DNA of 64,000 nt, taken from Pseudomonas extremaustralis. Lineage in GTDB: Bacteria; Pseudomonadota; Gammaproteobacteria; Pseudomonadales; Pseudomonadaceae. Location of the stretch: positions 682,001 to 746,000 of the forward strand of contig NZ_LT629689.1 in the NCBI RefSeq assembly GCF_900102035.1, in the 5' to 3' direction. A program made the position numbers and the translations under genes. How positions within the stretch are numbered: position 1 is the stretch's first letter; every line of letters begins with the position of its first letter. The notes beneath the pieces were generated by a model. It had not been told where the DNA came from and searched no databases. It saw nothing but the letters and a program-made list of their open reading frames with translations. Positions 32,687-42,876 of this stretch are shown one piece after another.

Positions 32687-34474
32687 ATGTCCTTTAACCA
32701 CTACTACCAAAGCGAACTCACCGCACTTCGACAGTTGGGTCGTCGATTCGCCGAGCGTAGCCCGGCGTTGGCGCCTTTTCTCGGCGAGGCCGGGCGGGAT
32801 CCGGATGTGGAGCGGTTACTGGAAGGCTTTGCGTTCCTGACCGGTCGCCTGCGTCAGAAGCTCGACGATGAGTTGCCAGAGCTCAGTCATTCCCTGATGC
32901 AACTGCTGTGGCCCAACTACATGCGGCCGTTGCCGGCTTTCAGCATTCTACAGTTCGACCCGTTGAAACACGCCGGCCCGGCGATGAGGGTCGAGCGCGA
33001 TACGCCGATTGAAAGTCAGCCGGTCAACGATGTGCGCTGCCGTTTCCGTACCTGCTATCCGACCGAGATACAGGCGCTGCGCCTGACCGCGTTGACGTAT
33101 TCGGTCAAGGGCGACGGTTCGCTGTTGAGCTTGCGTCTGGAGGTGAGTGCAGACGGCCACCTCGGCGAGTTGAAATTGAATCGAGTGCGTCTGCATTTTG
33201 CCGGTGAGCGCTATATCAGCCAGATGCTCTACCTGAGCCTGTTGCGCAATCTGGCCGGGATCGAGATGGTGCCCCTGGACGGTTCCGGCAAACCGATCAT
33301 TGGTGTGAACGGTCAACCGATGGCGTTCAAAGTGCCTGGCAACCGTGTGCAGCCGGTGGGCTTTGCCGAAGAGGAGGCGCTGATCCCCTATCCGCTGAAT
33401 ACCTTCCGCGGCTACCGCTATCTGCAGGAATATTTCGCCTTTCAGGACAAGTTCCTCTTCGTCGACGTCAACGGTCTCGACCAGCTCAACGCGTTGCCGG
33501 AAGACACCCTCAAGCAGCTACGCGGTGTGGAATTGCGCTTCGATATCCGCAAGAGCGGCTTGCTGCGCATGCGCCCGACCCTGGACAACGTGAAGTTGCA
33601 CTGCACGCCTATCGTCAACCTGTTCAAACATGACGCGTTGCCGATTCGCCTCGACGGGAAGCAGGACGAATATCTACTGCTGCCCTCCCGGCACGGCCTG
33701 GAAGATTGCGGCGTGTTCTCCGTGGAGGCCGTCATCGGCTGGAAGGCTGGCGGTGTCGGTTATCGGGAATACGTGCCCTTCGAATCATTCGAGCACGACC
33801 CCAGCTTCGACGTGCCCAACAGCCGTCCGCATTACAGCCTCCGTCAACGTTCCTCGATGTTGCACGACGGCCTCGACAGCTACCTGAGCTTCGGCACCAG
33901 CGACACCGGAACTGATGAAACCTTGTCGATCGAGCTGATGTGCACCAATCAGAATCTGCCGCGCAAGCTCAAGCTGGGCGACATCAACCTGTCGTGCGAC
34001 AAAACCCCTGAATTTCTAAGCTTTCGCAATATCACCCTGGCCACGTCGAGCTTTGCGCCGCCGCTGAACCGGGATTTTCTGTGGAAGCTGATCAGCAATA
34101 TGTCGCTCAACTACCTGTCACTGGCCGACGTCAACGCCTTGAAGGTGATTCTCGAAACCTATGACTTGCCGCGTTACTACGATCAGCAGGCTGAAAAGGT
34201 CAGCAAGTGCCTGCTCGGCGGACTCAAGTCCATCAAGCACCACCATGTCGACCGCTTGCATCGCGGGCTACCGGTACGTGGCCTGCGCACCGAACTGACC
34301 ATCGACCCACAAGGCTATATCGGTGAGGGCGACCTGTTCGTGTTCGCCTCTGTTCTCAACGAGTTCTTCGCGCTTTACGCCAGTCTCAATTCGTTTCACG
34401 AACTGCGGGTAAAAAGCACACAGGGAGAGGTGTACCAATGGACACCCCGCATGGGCCTCCAGCCGCTTCTTTAA
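32687..34474 (+). CDS. tssF: T6SS baseplate protein TssF
   Basis: This 595-residue protein starts MSFNHYYQSELTALRQLGRR and has LMQLLWPNYMRPLPAF, typical of TssF/VasA, and the C-terminal VNEFF-like stretch LNEFFALYASLNSFHEL. TssF forms the baseplate wedge with TssG and TssE around VgrG. tssG begins 37 bp before its stop. Confidence 0.96.
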   Translation: MSFNHYYQSELTALRQLGRRFAERSPALAPFLGEAGRDPDVERLLEGFAFLTGRLRQKLDDELPELSHSLMQLLWPNYMRPLPAFSILQFDPLKHAGPAMRVERDTPIESQPVNDVRCRFRTCYPTEIQALRLTALTYSVKGDGSLLSLRLEVSADGHLGELKLNRVRLHFAGERYISQMLYLSLLRNLAGIEMVPLDGSGKPIIGVNGQPMAFKVPGNRVQPVGFAEEEALIPYPLNTFRGYRYLQEYFAFQDKFLFVDVNGLDQLNALPEDTLKQLRGVELRFDIRKSGLLRMRPTLDNVKLHCTPIVNLFKHDALPIRLDGKQDEYLLLPSRHGLEDCGVFSVEAVIGWKAGGVGYREYVPFESFEHDPSFDVPNSRPHYSLRQRSSMLHDGLDSYLSFGTSDTGTDETLSIELMCTNQNLPRKLKLGDINLSCDKTPEFLSFRNITLATSSFAPPLNRDFLWKLISNMSLNYLSLADVNALKVILETYDLPRYYDQQAEKVSKCLLGGLKSIKHHHVDRLHRGLPVRGLRTELTIDPQGYIGEGDLFVFASVLNEFFALYASLNSFHELRVKSTQGEVYQWTPRMGLQPLL

Positions 34475-35445
34475 GCGCGCTGAGCCGAGGCATACGCGAG
34501 TACTCACTGTTTCAGGCCGTGCTGCTGGTGATTGACCGGCTGCGCGAGGCGCACCCGTATCTGAGTCAGGATGAGCTCTATGACCAGTTGGAGTTCCAGG
34601 CCAACCCGAGTCTCGGCTTCCCCGGCAGTGACGTCGATCGTGTGGAGTTTTTCCATGAGCACGGGCAGATGCGCGCGCGCCTGCGCTTCAACCTGATTGG
34701 TCTGGTGGGCGCCGGCTCGCCGCTGCCGGCCTTCTATGGCGAGCAGGCACTGGGCGATAGCGAGGATGGCAACCCGACCCGCAACTTCCTGGACGTGTTT
34801 CACCATCGCCTGCAACGGCTGATGCTGCCGATCTGGAAGAAGTATCGCTACCGCGCCAGCTTCGAAAGCGGCGCGATCGATCCGTTTTCCGAGCAACTGT
34901 TTGCACTGATCGGCCTGGGCGGCCAAGAAATCCGCCTCGCCACAGAACTGAACTGGAAGCGCCTGTTGCCATACCTCGGTTTGTTGAGCTTGCGTGCGCA
35001 CTCGGCGGCCTTGATCGAAGCGGTGCTGCGTTACTACTTCAAACACGCAGAGTTGACCATCGAGCAGTGCCTCGAACGCCGCGTCGAGATCCTCAACGAG
35101 CAGCGCAATTGCCTGGGGCTGGCCAACACCTTGCTCGGTGAAAGCGTGGTGTTGGGGGAACGCGTGCGTGATCGCAGCGGCAAATTCCGTATCCACATTC
35201 GCCAACTCGACTGGCAGCGTTTTCACGAGTTCCTGCCGATCGGTTTCGGTTATCAGCCGCTGTGCGCGCTGGTGCGATTCACCTTACGCGACCCGCTTGA
35301 TTACGACATACGGCTGGTGCTGCGCCACGAAGAAATTCGTGAGTTGCGCATCGGCGAACAAAACGCCTGTCGGCTGGGATGGACCAGTTGGCTCGGCCAC
35401 GAACGCGCAGACGGGGTCGTCACCCTGGGCAGCAAAACTCATTAA
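34438..35445 (+). CDS. tssG: T6SS baseplate protein TssG
   Basis: This 335-residue protein has the TssG/VasB features YSLFQAVLLVIDRL, VEFFHEHGQMRARLRFNLIG (in part) and GLLSLRAHSAALIEAVLRYY. The ATG at 34438 has a strong GGGAGAGG site within the end of tssF, implying coupled translation at the 2:1 TssF:TssG ratio of the wedge. It is followed by tssH after 12 bp. Confidence 0.95.
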   Translation: MDTPHGPPAASLSALSRGIREYSLFQAVLLVIDRLREAHPYLSQDELYDQLEFQANPSLGFPGSDVDRVEFFHEHGQMRARLRFNLIGLVGAGSPLPAFYGEQALGDSEDGNPTRNFLDVFHHRLQRLMLPIWKKYRYRASFESGAIDPFSEQLFALIGLGGQEIRLATELNWKRLLPYLGLLSLRAHSAALIEAVLRYYFKHAELTIEQCLERRVEILNEQRNCLGLANTLLGESVVLGERVRDRSGKFRIHIRQLDWQRFHEFLPIGFGYQPLCALVRFTLRDPLDYDIRLVLRHEEIRELRIGEQNACRLGWTSWLGHERADGVVTLGSKTH

Positions 35446-35457
35446 GGATGTGAGCGT

Positions 35458-38070
35458 ATGAGCAACGTAGATCTGCAGCAACTGATACAGGCGCTGGACG
35501 CCGAAACCCGTCGGGACCTGGAGCGCTCGGCAGAGCGTTGTGTTGGCCGCGGCGGTAGCAAGGTCCTCGTGGAGGACTTGCTGCTCGGTTTGCTCGAGCG
35601 TCCGCAGGGCCTGCTTGCGCGCGCCTTGCAGGATGCCGACGTAGATGCCGGCGAATTGAGCGCCGCCCTGCAATCGCGGGTCGAGCACAGCGCCTCGCGC
35701 AACCCGGTGTTTGCCCCGGAATTGGTGCAGTGGCTGCAAGATGGTTTGTTGGTGGCCAACCTTGAGTTGGGCCAGACCCAGGTCGAACAGGCCGCGCTGA
35801 TTCTCGCACTGTTGCGTAACCCGATGCGCTACGCCGGCAGTCGCTACCAGTCGCTGCTGTCCAAGTTGAATATCGACCGGTTGAAGGAATTCGCCCTGTC
35901 CCAGCAGGAAAAAAGCACTACCGCCAAAGCCGTCGCACCGGGGGAATCGCTGCTTGAACGCTTCACCCACAACCTGACCCAGCAGGCACGTGACGGCAAG
36001 CTTGACCCCGTATTGTGTCGCGATGACGCCATTCGGCAGATGGTCGATATCCTCGCCCGACGCCGTAAGAACAATCCCATTGTGGTCGGCGAAGCCGGTG
36101 TGGGTAAAACCGCAATCGTCGAAGGCCTGGCATTGCGCATCGTCGCTGGTGAAGTGACGCAGGTGTTGAAAGGGGTCGAGTTGTTGTCCCTGGACATGGG
36201 GTTGTTGCAGGCCGGGGCCAGTGTCAAAGGCGAGTTCGAGCGTCGTCTTAAAGGCGTGATCGATGAGGTCAAGGCGTCGCCCAAGCCCGTCATTCTGTTT
36301 ATCGACGAGGCGCACACGCTGATCGGTGCAGGCGCCAACGCGGGCGGTTCCGATGCCGCCAACCTGCTCAAGCCCGCGCTGGCCCGTGGCGAGTTGCGCA
36401 CCATCGCGGCCACCACCTGGGCGGAGTACAAGAAATACTTCGAGAAAGACCCGGCGCTGGCGCGGCGTTTCCAGCCGGTGCAACTGCATGAACCGACCGT
36501 CAGTGAAGCGGTGACTATCCTGCGTGGCCTGGCTCAGATCTATGAAAAAAGCCACGGCATCTACCTGCGTGATGACGCCGTGGTAGCGGCCGCCGAACTG
36601 TCGGCGCGCTACCTGGCAGGGCGCCAGTTGCCGGACAAGGCCGTTGATGTGCTCGACACCGCCTGTGCCCGCGTGCGCATCAGCCTGGCTGCGGTGCCGG
36701 AAAGCCTGGAGCGCCTGCGTGGCGAGCTGGCCGAAGGTGGCCGTCAGCGTCAGGCCTTGCGTCGTGATGCCGAGGCCGGCCTGTCGGTGGATCACGAAGC
36801 ATTGGCGCTGCTGGAGGCACGCCTGGAAGAAGCCGAAGCGCAAAGCGCGGTGTTGGAATCCCTTTGGATTGAACAGAAGGAGTTGGCCGAACGTTTGCTG
36901 GCGTTGCGTCAGCAACTGGCTGACGCGCGCCAATCCACCGCCACGGCGGGAACCGAGAGTGCTGAAAGCCGCGAGATCGACACCGTCGAGTCCCTGGAAT
37001 CCGCCCTGAACGACACTCACAGGGCGCTGACGGCATTGCAAGCACAGCAGCGGCTGGTGAGTTTTGAAGTCTGCCCACGCCTGGTGGCCGAGGTGGTCAG
37101 CGCCTGGACCGGCGTGCCGCTGGCGCAACTGGCCCGCGAGCACAATGCCAAGGTCGCCAGCTTCGCCACCGACCTGCGCCTGCGCATTCGCGGCCAGGAA
37201 CAGGCGGTGCACGCGCTGGACCGTTCGATGCGTGCCACTGCCGCCGGCTTGAACAAGCCGGATGCACCGGTGGGTGTCTTCCTGCTGGTGGGCCCCAGCG
37301 GTGTCGGCAAGACCGAAACCGCCCTCGTGCTGGCCGATCTGCTGTATGGCGGTGAGCGTTTTATCACCACCATCAACATGTCGGAATTCCAGGAAAAGCA
37401 CACCGTATCGCGCCTGATCGGCGCGCCGCCGGGTTATGTGGGATATGGCGAGGGCGGCATGCTCACCGAAGCGGTCCGGCAGAAGCCCTATTCCGTGGTG
37501 CTGCTGGATGAAGTCGAAAAAGCCGACCCGGACGTGCTCAATCTGTTTTACCAAATCTTTGACAAAGGCGTGGTCAACGACGGCGAAGGGCGCGAAATCG
37601 ATTTTCGCAACACGCTGATCCTGATGACCTCCAACCTGGGCAGCGACCGTATCGGTGCCCTTTGGGCAAAAGGAGAGCGGCCAAGCGCCGAAGTCCTCGA
37701 AGAAACCATCCGTCCCGTGCTCAGTAAGCACTTCAAGCCGGCATTGCTGGCACGTATGCGCGTGGTGCCCTATTACCCGGTCGGCGGCCCGGTATTGCGC
37801 GAACTGATCGAGATCAAACTCGATCGTCTTGGCGAGCGCTTGAACCGTCGCCAATTGGCGTTCACCTACTGCCAGAACCTCGTCGATCACCTGGCGCAAC
37901 GTTGCACCCAGAGCGACAGCGGGGCGCGACTTATCGATCACCTCCTCGATTTGCATGTGCTACCGCTGGTTGCCGACCGCTTGCTGGACGCAATGGCCAC
38001 GGGCGAAAGCCTCAAGCGTGTTCACGCCACGCTGGACGACAACGCCTGTGTCACGTGCGAATTCACATGA
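35458..38070 (+). CDS. tssH: T6SS sheath-recycling AAA+ ATPase TssH (ClpV)
   Basis: This 870-residue Clp/Hsp100 ATPase has an N-domain (1-150) and two AAA+ modules. D1 Walker A is GEAGVGKTAIVEG (about 211), with Walker B ILFIDEAHTLIGAG. D2 Walker A is GPSGVGKTETAL (about 612), with VVLLDEVEKA. A coiled middle domain lies at about 410-540. ClpV disassembles the contracted sheath. Length and order are as in other Pseudomonas systems. Confidence 0.97.
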   Translation: MSNVDLQQLIQALDAETRRDLERSAERCVGRGGSKVLVEDLLLGLLERPQGLLARALQDADVDAGELSAALQSRVEHSASRNPVFAPELVQWLQDGLLVANLELGQTQVEQAALILALLRNPMRYAGSRYQSLLSKLNIDRLKEFALSQQEKSTTAKAVAPGESLLERFTHNLTQQARDGKLDPVLCRDDAIRQMVDILARRRKNNPIVVGEAGVGKTAIVEGLALRIVAGEVTQVLKGVELLSLDMGLLQAGASVKGEFERRLKGVIDEVKASPKPVILFIDEAHTLIGAGANAGGSDAANLLKPALARGELRTIAATTWAEYKKYFEKDPALARRFQPVQLHEPTVSEAVTILRGLAQIYEKSHGIYLRDDAVVAAAELSARYLAGRQLPDKAVDVLDTACARVRISLAAVPESLERLRGELAEGGRQRQALRRDAEAGLSVDHEALALLEARLEEAEAQSAVLESLWIEQKELAERLLALRQQLADARQSTATAGTESAESREIDTVESLESALNDTHRALTALQAQQRLVSFEVCPRLVAEVVSAWTGVPLAQLAREHNAKVASFATDLRLRIRGQEQAVHALDRSMRATAAGLNKPDAPVGVFLLVGPSGVGKTETALVLADLLYGGERFITTINMSEFQEKHTVSRLIGAPPGYVGYGEGGMLTEAVRQKPYSVVLLDEVEKADPDVLNLFYQIFDKGVVNDGEGREIDFRNTLILMTSNLGSDRIGALWAKGERPSAEVLEETIRPVLSKHFKPALLARMRVVPYYPVGGPVLRELIEIKLDRLGERLNRRQLAFTYCQNLVDHLAQRCTQSDSGARLIDHLLDLHVLPLVADRLLDAMATGESLKRVHATLDDNACVTCEFT

Positions 38071-38080
38071 GGTGGGCGTG

Positions 38081-39604
38081 ATGTTTGCTTGCGTGCCGCA
38101 ACCGTTGACGTATGCCGAAGCCCTGTTGGCCCAGTTCGCCAGCCTGTCCCGGGCCACGGACGGCGCGGCGCTGTTGGAGGCTTTCGTGCGTGGTCTGGCC
38201 GAGCTCAGCGCCTGCGAGCTGGCGCAGGTGTATCTGCTGGACGCCACCCATACCCGCCTGGGGATGAATGCCGAGTGCCTGAACGGCAACCTGCAACCCC
38301 GTAAAGTGGGAAGCCTGCCAGCGGACTACAACGCCGAGCAACTGCTGCAATTCGCGCTGTGCCAGAACCGCGTGATTGGCCTCTGTGGGTTGAGTGCCAG
38401 CCTTCATGAGACCAGTTTCCTGCCGAGTCAGGTGGAACCATGGGAATCGCTGCTGTGCGTGCCCTTGATCAATCAACGGGAAGCGGTAGAAGGCTTACTG
38501 CTTTGCGCGAGCCCCCGACAGCTCGATCTGCTGGGGTTTGCGAGCTCATTTGGCCTGCTCGGCTCGTTCGTCGTCGACCAGTTGCATTTGCTGCGGCGTT
38601 TGCGCCGGCTCAGCACGGATCAGCCGGCGTTGCCGGTCAGCCCACCGAGCGCCAGTGACTATGGCCTGATCGGTAGAAGCGCGGCCATGCGCCAAGTCTA
38701 CTCGCTGATCAGCAAGGTCTTGCACAGCCCCTGTACCGTATTGCTGCGTGGGGAGACCGGCACCGGTAAGGAACTGGTGGCCCGGGCCATTCATGATTGT
38801 GGTCCGCGTCGTTCCAAGGGATTCATCGTGCAGAACTGCGCGGCACTGCCGGAAAACCTGCTGGAAAGCGAGTTGTTTGGCTATCGCAAAGGTGCGTTTA
38901 CCGGCGCCGACCGCGACCGGGTCGGGCTGTTCGACGCGGCCGACGGTGGCACGCTGTTGCTGGATGAAGTGGGCGACATGCCGCTGTCGCTGCAAGCCAA
39001 GCTTTTGCGGGTGTTGCAGGAAGGTGAGATTCGCCCGCTGGGCTCCAACGACACCCACAAAGTCGACGTGCGCATCCTTGCCGCCACCCACAGGGATCTT
39101 TCGGCCCTGGTCCGCGCCGGGCAGTTTCGTGAAGACCTGTACTACCGCCTGGCGCAATTCCCCATCGAGTTGTCCCCCCTGCGTGAGCGCGAAGGAGACA
39201 TCCTGCTCCTGGCGCGCCACTTCGCCGACAGGGCTTGCGCCTTTTTGCAGCGCGACGAAGTGAGTTGGGCCAGCGACGCCCTCGATCATCTGTCCAACTA
39301 CACCTTTCCCGGCAACGTGCGCGAGCTTAAAGGCTTAGTCGAGCGGGCGCTGCTGCTGTGCGAGGGCAGCGAATTACAGGTTGAGCATTTCTCCTTGTGC
39401 GTGGGTGCCGTGCCGGGAGGCTGCAGCCTGAACCTGCGCGAACGGCTTGATCAAGTCGAGCGCAGCTTGATGCTGGATTGCCTGCGCAAGCATGCCGGTA
39501 ACCGGACCAACGCCGCCCGTGAACTTGGCCTGCCGCGCCGCACCTTTCTCTACCGCCTGGGCCGCCTGAATATCAACGTGGAGGGGACCGATGGCCAGGC
39601 CTGA
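38081..39604 (+). CDS. sfa2: Sigma-54-dependent T6SS activator (Sfa2/VasH type)
   Basis: This 507-residue enhancer-binding protein has a GAF-like N-terminal domain (about 10-195) and an AAA+ domain with Walker A GETGTGKE (about 224). The sigma-54-contacting loop GAFTGA is intact at 271-276, and Walker B is [11 protein letters not shown]. The C-terminal Fis-type helix-turn-helix contains [20 protein letters not shown]. An intact GAFTGA means it can activate sigma-54 RNA polymerase. It is co-transcribed with tssH, as sfa2 is with clpV2 in P. aeruginosa. The ATG at 38081 has a GAGGTGGG site; the longer frame lies inside tssH. It likely acts on hcp through the dyads at 25210-25326. Confidence 0.92.
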   Translation: MFACVPQPLTYAEALLAQFASLSRATDGAALLEAFVRGLAELSACELAQVYLLDATHTRLGMNAECLNGNLQPRKVGSLPADYNAEQLLQFALCQNRVIGLCGLSASLHETSFLPSQVEPWESLLCVPLINQREAVEGLLLCASPRQLDLLGFASSFGLLGSFVVDQLHLLRRLRRLSTDQPALPVSPPSASDYGLIGRSAAMRQVYSLISKVLHSPCTVLLRGETGTGKELVARAIHDCGPRRSKGFIVQNCAALPENLLESELFGYRKGAFTGADRDRVGLFDAADGGTLLLDEVGDMPLSLQAKLLRVLQEGEIRPLGSNDTHKVDVRILAATHRDLSALVRAGQFREDLYYRLAQFPIELSPLREREGDILLLARHFADRACAFLQRDEVSWASDALDHLSNYTFPGNVRELKGLVERALLLCEGSELQVEHFSLCVGAVPGGCSLNLRERLDQVERSLMLDCLRKHAGNRTNAARELGLPRRTFLYRLGRLNINVEGTDGQA

Positions 39605-39685
39605 ACCGTTCGCTTTCCATGCATTTTCCGTTAACCGTGCCACCCAAGAGGTCGGTGCCCTTCGCTGTTCCCTGGAGACCCCCTG

Positions 39686-39826
39686 ATGTCTATTCGTCAC
39701 TGGCAAGCCGTGCTGCTGACCCTCGCTGTTCTATGCGGCCTGGGTGGTTGCGGCGGTAACTATAAATTCAACGACGCGGCCTACCGCCCCCTGGGTGATC
39801 CGCAGGCGATCAATCGCGGCAAGTGA
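39686..39826 (+). CDS. Small T6SS-associated lipoprotein (orfX-like)
   Basis: This 46-residue peptide has a lipoprotein signal ending LGGC (Cys22) and a 24-residue mature tail (from GGNYKFNDAAYRPLGD to the end). It lies between the sigma-54 activator and fha, exactly where the short orfX (PA1664) lies in the P. aeruginosa H2-T6SS. Gly at +2 favours outer-membrane sorting. Function unknown. Confidence 0.8.
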   Translation: MSIRHWQAVLLTLAVLCGLGGCGGNYKFNDAAYRPLGDPQAINRGK

Positions 39827-39843
39827 ACGAAGGAGTATTCCCC

Positions 39844-41031
39844 ATGGAGTTGGTTTTAGAAGTGCTTGGCACCCATCAATTCGTTCCCCTCGAACTGCGC
39901 GAGAAGACCTTCAAGCAGGCTGGCGGTGTGATTGGCCGGGGCAGTGATTGCGATTGGATCATTCCCGACCGTAAGCGTCATCTGTCCAGTCATCACGCAC
40001 TGGTCAGTTATCGCGATGGCGCCTTTTACCTCACCGATACCAGCAGTAATGGTATTCGCGCCGGTGCCAACGGTGCGCGCCTGCGCAAGGGTGAGGCGGT
40101 ACGCATCGAACACGGCAGCCGGTATGCCATGGGTGACTTTGAAATGCGTGCCCGGTTGATCCGTGATCCGGCTGTATTCGATGTGGACGTCGGACGTCCA
40201 CAAGCCGCCGGCAGTCTTATTCCTGACGATGCGTTCCTGGACCCGCTCAAAGCCCTGGCTCAGCAAGAGTGCGTGCATTCGGAGCTTGATGAGCTGATCT
40301 CATCCCGCCCCCTCATTCAGGACGCTCCCCAGCGCGCCGACTATGCACGCATCGATATGGAAAGCTTGTTGGTGCCGGAACTGGTGGAGGCCCCGGTCGC
40401 CCCTGAACCCGTGGCACCGAAAGTCGTCGAGCGCCAGGCCGATGGTTTCTGGGAGCGGTTTGGTGCGGCCCTCGGCGTCGACCTCGAAAAACTGGACCAC
40501 GATGCCAGAGAGGTGTTGGCCGTGCAGGCTGCGCGTTTGCTCAAGCAGAGCATCGGCGGCCTGCAGCAGAGCCTGCGCACTCGCAGCGAACTGAAAAACG
40601 AGCTGCGTTTGGCCCAGACCCTTGTACAAGGCCCGCAAAAGAACCCGCTGAAATTCGCCATCGATGCCGGCGAGGCCCTGGATATCTTGTTGCAGCCCAG
40701 CAAGCCGGGCCAGATGCCGGCCGAGCAGGCGGTCTCCCGTGCCTTCCGTGACCTGCAAGCCCATCAAGTGGCGTTGCTGACCGCCAGCCGTGCCGCGATT
40801 CGCGCCACCCTGGAGCATTTTTCACCGCAACAACTGACCTTGCGCTTCGAGCGCGATAACAAACCCTTGCTCGCCACCTCCGGCAGTCGCTGGAGAGCCT
40901 ACGGGCGCTATCACCAGGCGCTGCGTCAGGACGATGACTGGAGCGAGCGCCTGCTGGCGCGGGATTTCGCCCAGGCCTACGAAGAACAGATCCGCCTGAT
41001 TTCCACCCTCAACATTGACCTCCAAGGATGA
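39844..41031 (+). CDS. fha: T6SS forkhead-associated protein Fha (TagH type)
   Basis: This 395-residue protein has an N-terminal FHA domain (about 10-95) with GVIGRGSDCDW, SHHALV and DTSSNGI, the phosphothreonine-binding pattern. Its C-terminal region of about 200 residues (DGFWERFGAALGVDLEKL to the end) matches ImpI/VasC. It is the expected target of the kinase and phosphatase at 47287-49025. The ATG at 39844 follows GAAGGAG. Its stop overlaps the tssJ start (ATGA). Confidence 0.93.
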   Translation: MELVLEVLGTHQFVPLELREKTFKQAGGVIGRGSDCDWIIPDRKRHLSSHHALVSYRDGAFYLTDTSSNGIRAGANGARLRKGEAVRIEHGSRYAMGDFEMRARLIRDPAVFDVDVGRPQAAGSLIPDDAFLDPLKALAQQECVHSELDELISSRPLIQDAPQRADYARIDMESLLVPELVEAPVAPEPVAPKVVERQADGFWERFGAALGVDLEKLDHDAREVLAVQAARLLKQSIGGLQQSLRTRSELKNELRLAQTLVQGPQKNPLKFAIDAGEALDILLQPSKPGQMPAEQAVSRAFRDLQAHQVALLTASRAAIRATLEHFSPQQLTLRFERDNKPLLATSGSRWRAYGRYHQALRQDDDWSERLLARDFAQAYEEQIRLISTLNIDLQG

Positions 41032-41537
41032 AGCCCATGTCTTGCCGATCGACAGTTTTTTTCAAGACGCTGGTCGCGCTGGCCGCGCTGGTGCTGATGG
41101 CGGGGTGCGCGTCGCTGTCTCCGTATTCCCATGTCACCAAACTGAACCTGAAGCTGACTGCCAGCGACCGGTTGAACCCGGACCTCAACGGGCGACCGTC
41201 GCCGATTGTCGTGCGCCTGTTCGAACTCAAGCATCCGGTGTCGTTCGAGAACGCGGACTTTTTCAGCCTCTATGAACGTGCCAGGGAAGCGCTGGCACCG
41301 GACATGGTCGCCAGCGAAGAAATGGAGCTGCGTCCAGGGGAAACCGTGGAGCTCAAGCTCAGCGTGGAGGAGGGCAGTCGCTATGTGGGCGTGCTCGCGG
41401 CTTACCGGGATCTGTCGGACACCCGGTGGCGCTACACCCTGCAAGTGACCCCGCTCGGCACGACCGACGTTGATCTGACCCTGGACCAGAACGGCATCCG
41501 CAATACCCATTCAACCCTCGCCAAGGCGGATGACTGA
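41028..41537 (+). CDS. tssJ: T6SS outer-membrane lipoprotein TssJ
   Basis: This 169-residue protein has a lipoprotein signal with LMAGC (Cys27). The TssJ beta-sandwich features follow: LNLKLTASDRLNPDLNGRPS (in part), SPIVVRLFELK and FENADFFSLYERA. It anchors the TssJLM trans-envelope complex to the outer membrane. The start overlaps the fha stop by 4 bp. Confidence 0.95.
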   Translation: MKPMSCRSTVFFKTLVALAALVLMAGCASLSPYSHVTKLNLKLTASDRLNPDLNGRPSPIVVRLFELKHPVSFENADFFSLYERAREALAPDMVASEEMELRPGETVELKLSVEEGSRYVGVLAAYRDLSDTRWRYTLQVTPLGTTDVDLTLDQNGIRNTHSTLAKADD

Positions 41538-41539
41538 CC

Positions 41540-42871
41540 ATGAACACCCACAAAGTCATTTGGCAGGAAGGCATGCTGCTACGCCCGCAGCACTTCCAGC
41601 ATAACGATCGCTACTACGACCACCAGATGAAGAAGCGCACCCAATTGCTGGGCGGCTACAGCTGGGGCTTTCTCCGCCTGGAAATCGACTTGCAGTACCT
41701 CAAAATGGGCAAGCTGGTCATCAGTCAGGCTGCGGGGATCCTGCCCGACGGCAGCCTGTTCGAGTTGGGTGGCAACACCGAACCGCTGGCTCTGGATGTG
41801 CCGCCGAACACCGGCCATACGCCAATCTACCTGGCATTGCCGCTGGTCACGGGCAACCACATCGAGGCGCGGCGCATGGAGCAATCCGACGTATTGGCGC
41901 GCTACATCGCCTACGACGCCGAGGTGGCCGACTCCAACGCCGGTGATGATTGCTCCAGCCAAGTCAGTTGCGCCCGGCCTGATTTCAAGATGCTGCTGGG
42001 CGAGCAGCAGACCGACCAGGCCTATGTGAAGCTGAAGATCTGCGAGGTGCTCGACACCACCCCCGACGGGGCCATTAGCCTCGATCCCGACTACGTGCCG
42101 ACCTACATTCAGACCCATGCCTCCAGCTACCTGCTGTCGTGCCTCAAAGAGGTGATCACCCTGTTGGGGAATCGCGGCGAGTCCATCGCCGAGCGGATTC
42201 GCTCCAACGGCAAGGTCGGTGGTGCGGAAGTGGGCGACTTCATGATGCTGCAACTGATCAACCGCACCGAACTTCTGCTGCGGCACTACCTGGACTTGGA
42301 ACAGGTGCACCCCGAAGCCTTGTACCGTGAATTGCTGACCCTGCTCGGTGACCTGGCGACCTTTTCCAGCGACACCAAGCGCCCGCGCCTGGAGAGCCGA
42401 TACCAACACAGCGACCAAGGCGCGAGCTTTCGCAAACTGATGGAGGCTATCCGGCAGGTGTTGTCGATGGTGCTGGAGCAGCATGCGATCGAGCTGATCC
42501 TGCAGGCGCGCCAGTACGGCATCATCGTGTCGCCGTTACACGACCACAAACTGCTGGGCTCGGCCTCGTTCGTGCTGGCCGTCAGCGCCAATTGCGATAG
42601 CGAGGAACTGCGCCAGCGCCTGCCGGCGCACTTGAAGGTCGCCCCGGTGGAGCGCATCCGCCAGTTGGTCAACCTGCATCTGCCGGGTTTCAAGATCAAA
42701 CCTTTGCCGGTGGCGCCGCGCCAGATCGCGTTTCACGCCAACAAAACCTATTTCATTCTCGAACTCAGTTCTGACGACCTGGCACAACTGGAGCGTTCCG
42801 GCGGCTTCGCGTTCCACGTCTCCGGCGAATTCTCCGAGATCGAGCTGAATTTCTGGGCCATCAGGAACTGA
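41540..42871 (+). CDS. tssK: T6SS baseplate-membrane adaptor TssK
   Basis: This 443-residue protein starts with the hallmark VIWQEGMLLRPQHFQHNDRY and has the QTHASSYLLSCLKEVI region. The C-terminal domain, with VERIRQLVNLHLPGF, is usual for TssK. It links the baseplate wedges to TssL/TssM. It begins 2 bp after the tssJ stop. Confidence 0.97.
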   Translation: MNTHKVIWQEGMLLRPQHFQHNDRYYDHQMKKRTQLLGGYSWGFLRLEIDLQYLKMGKLVISQAAGILPDGSLFELGGNTEPLALDVPPNTGHTPIYLALPLVTGNHIEARRMEQSDVLARYIAYDAEVADSNAGDDCSSQVSCARPDFKMLLGEQQTDQAYVKLKICEVLDTTPDGAISLDPDYVPTYIQTHASSYLLSCLKEVITLLGNRGESIAERIRSNGKVGGAEVGDFMMLQLINRTELLLRHYLDLEQVHPEALYRELLTLLGDLATFSSDTKRPRLESRYQHSDQGASFRKLMEAIRQVLSMVLEQHAIELILQARQYGIIVSPLHDHKLLGSASFVLAVSANCDSEELRQRLPAHLKVAPVERIRQLVNLHLPGFKIKPLPVAPRQIAFHANKTYFILELSSDDLAQLERSGGFAFHVSGEFSEIELNFWAIRN

Positions 42872-42876
42872 CCGAC

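Noticed and set aside
35284..37956. 890-codon open frame on the minus strand opposite tssH
   Set aside because: It mirrors the codon structure of tssH, has no ribosome site or recognisable domain, and the plus strand encodes a clear ClpV ATPase. High-GC antisense frames of this kind are common.
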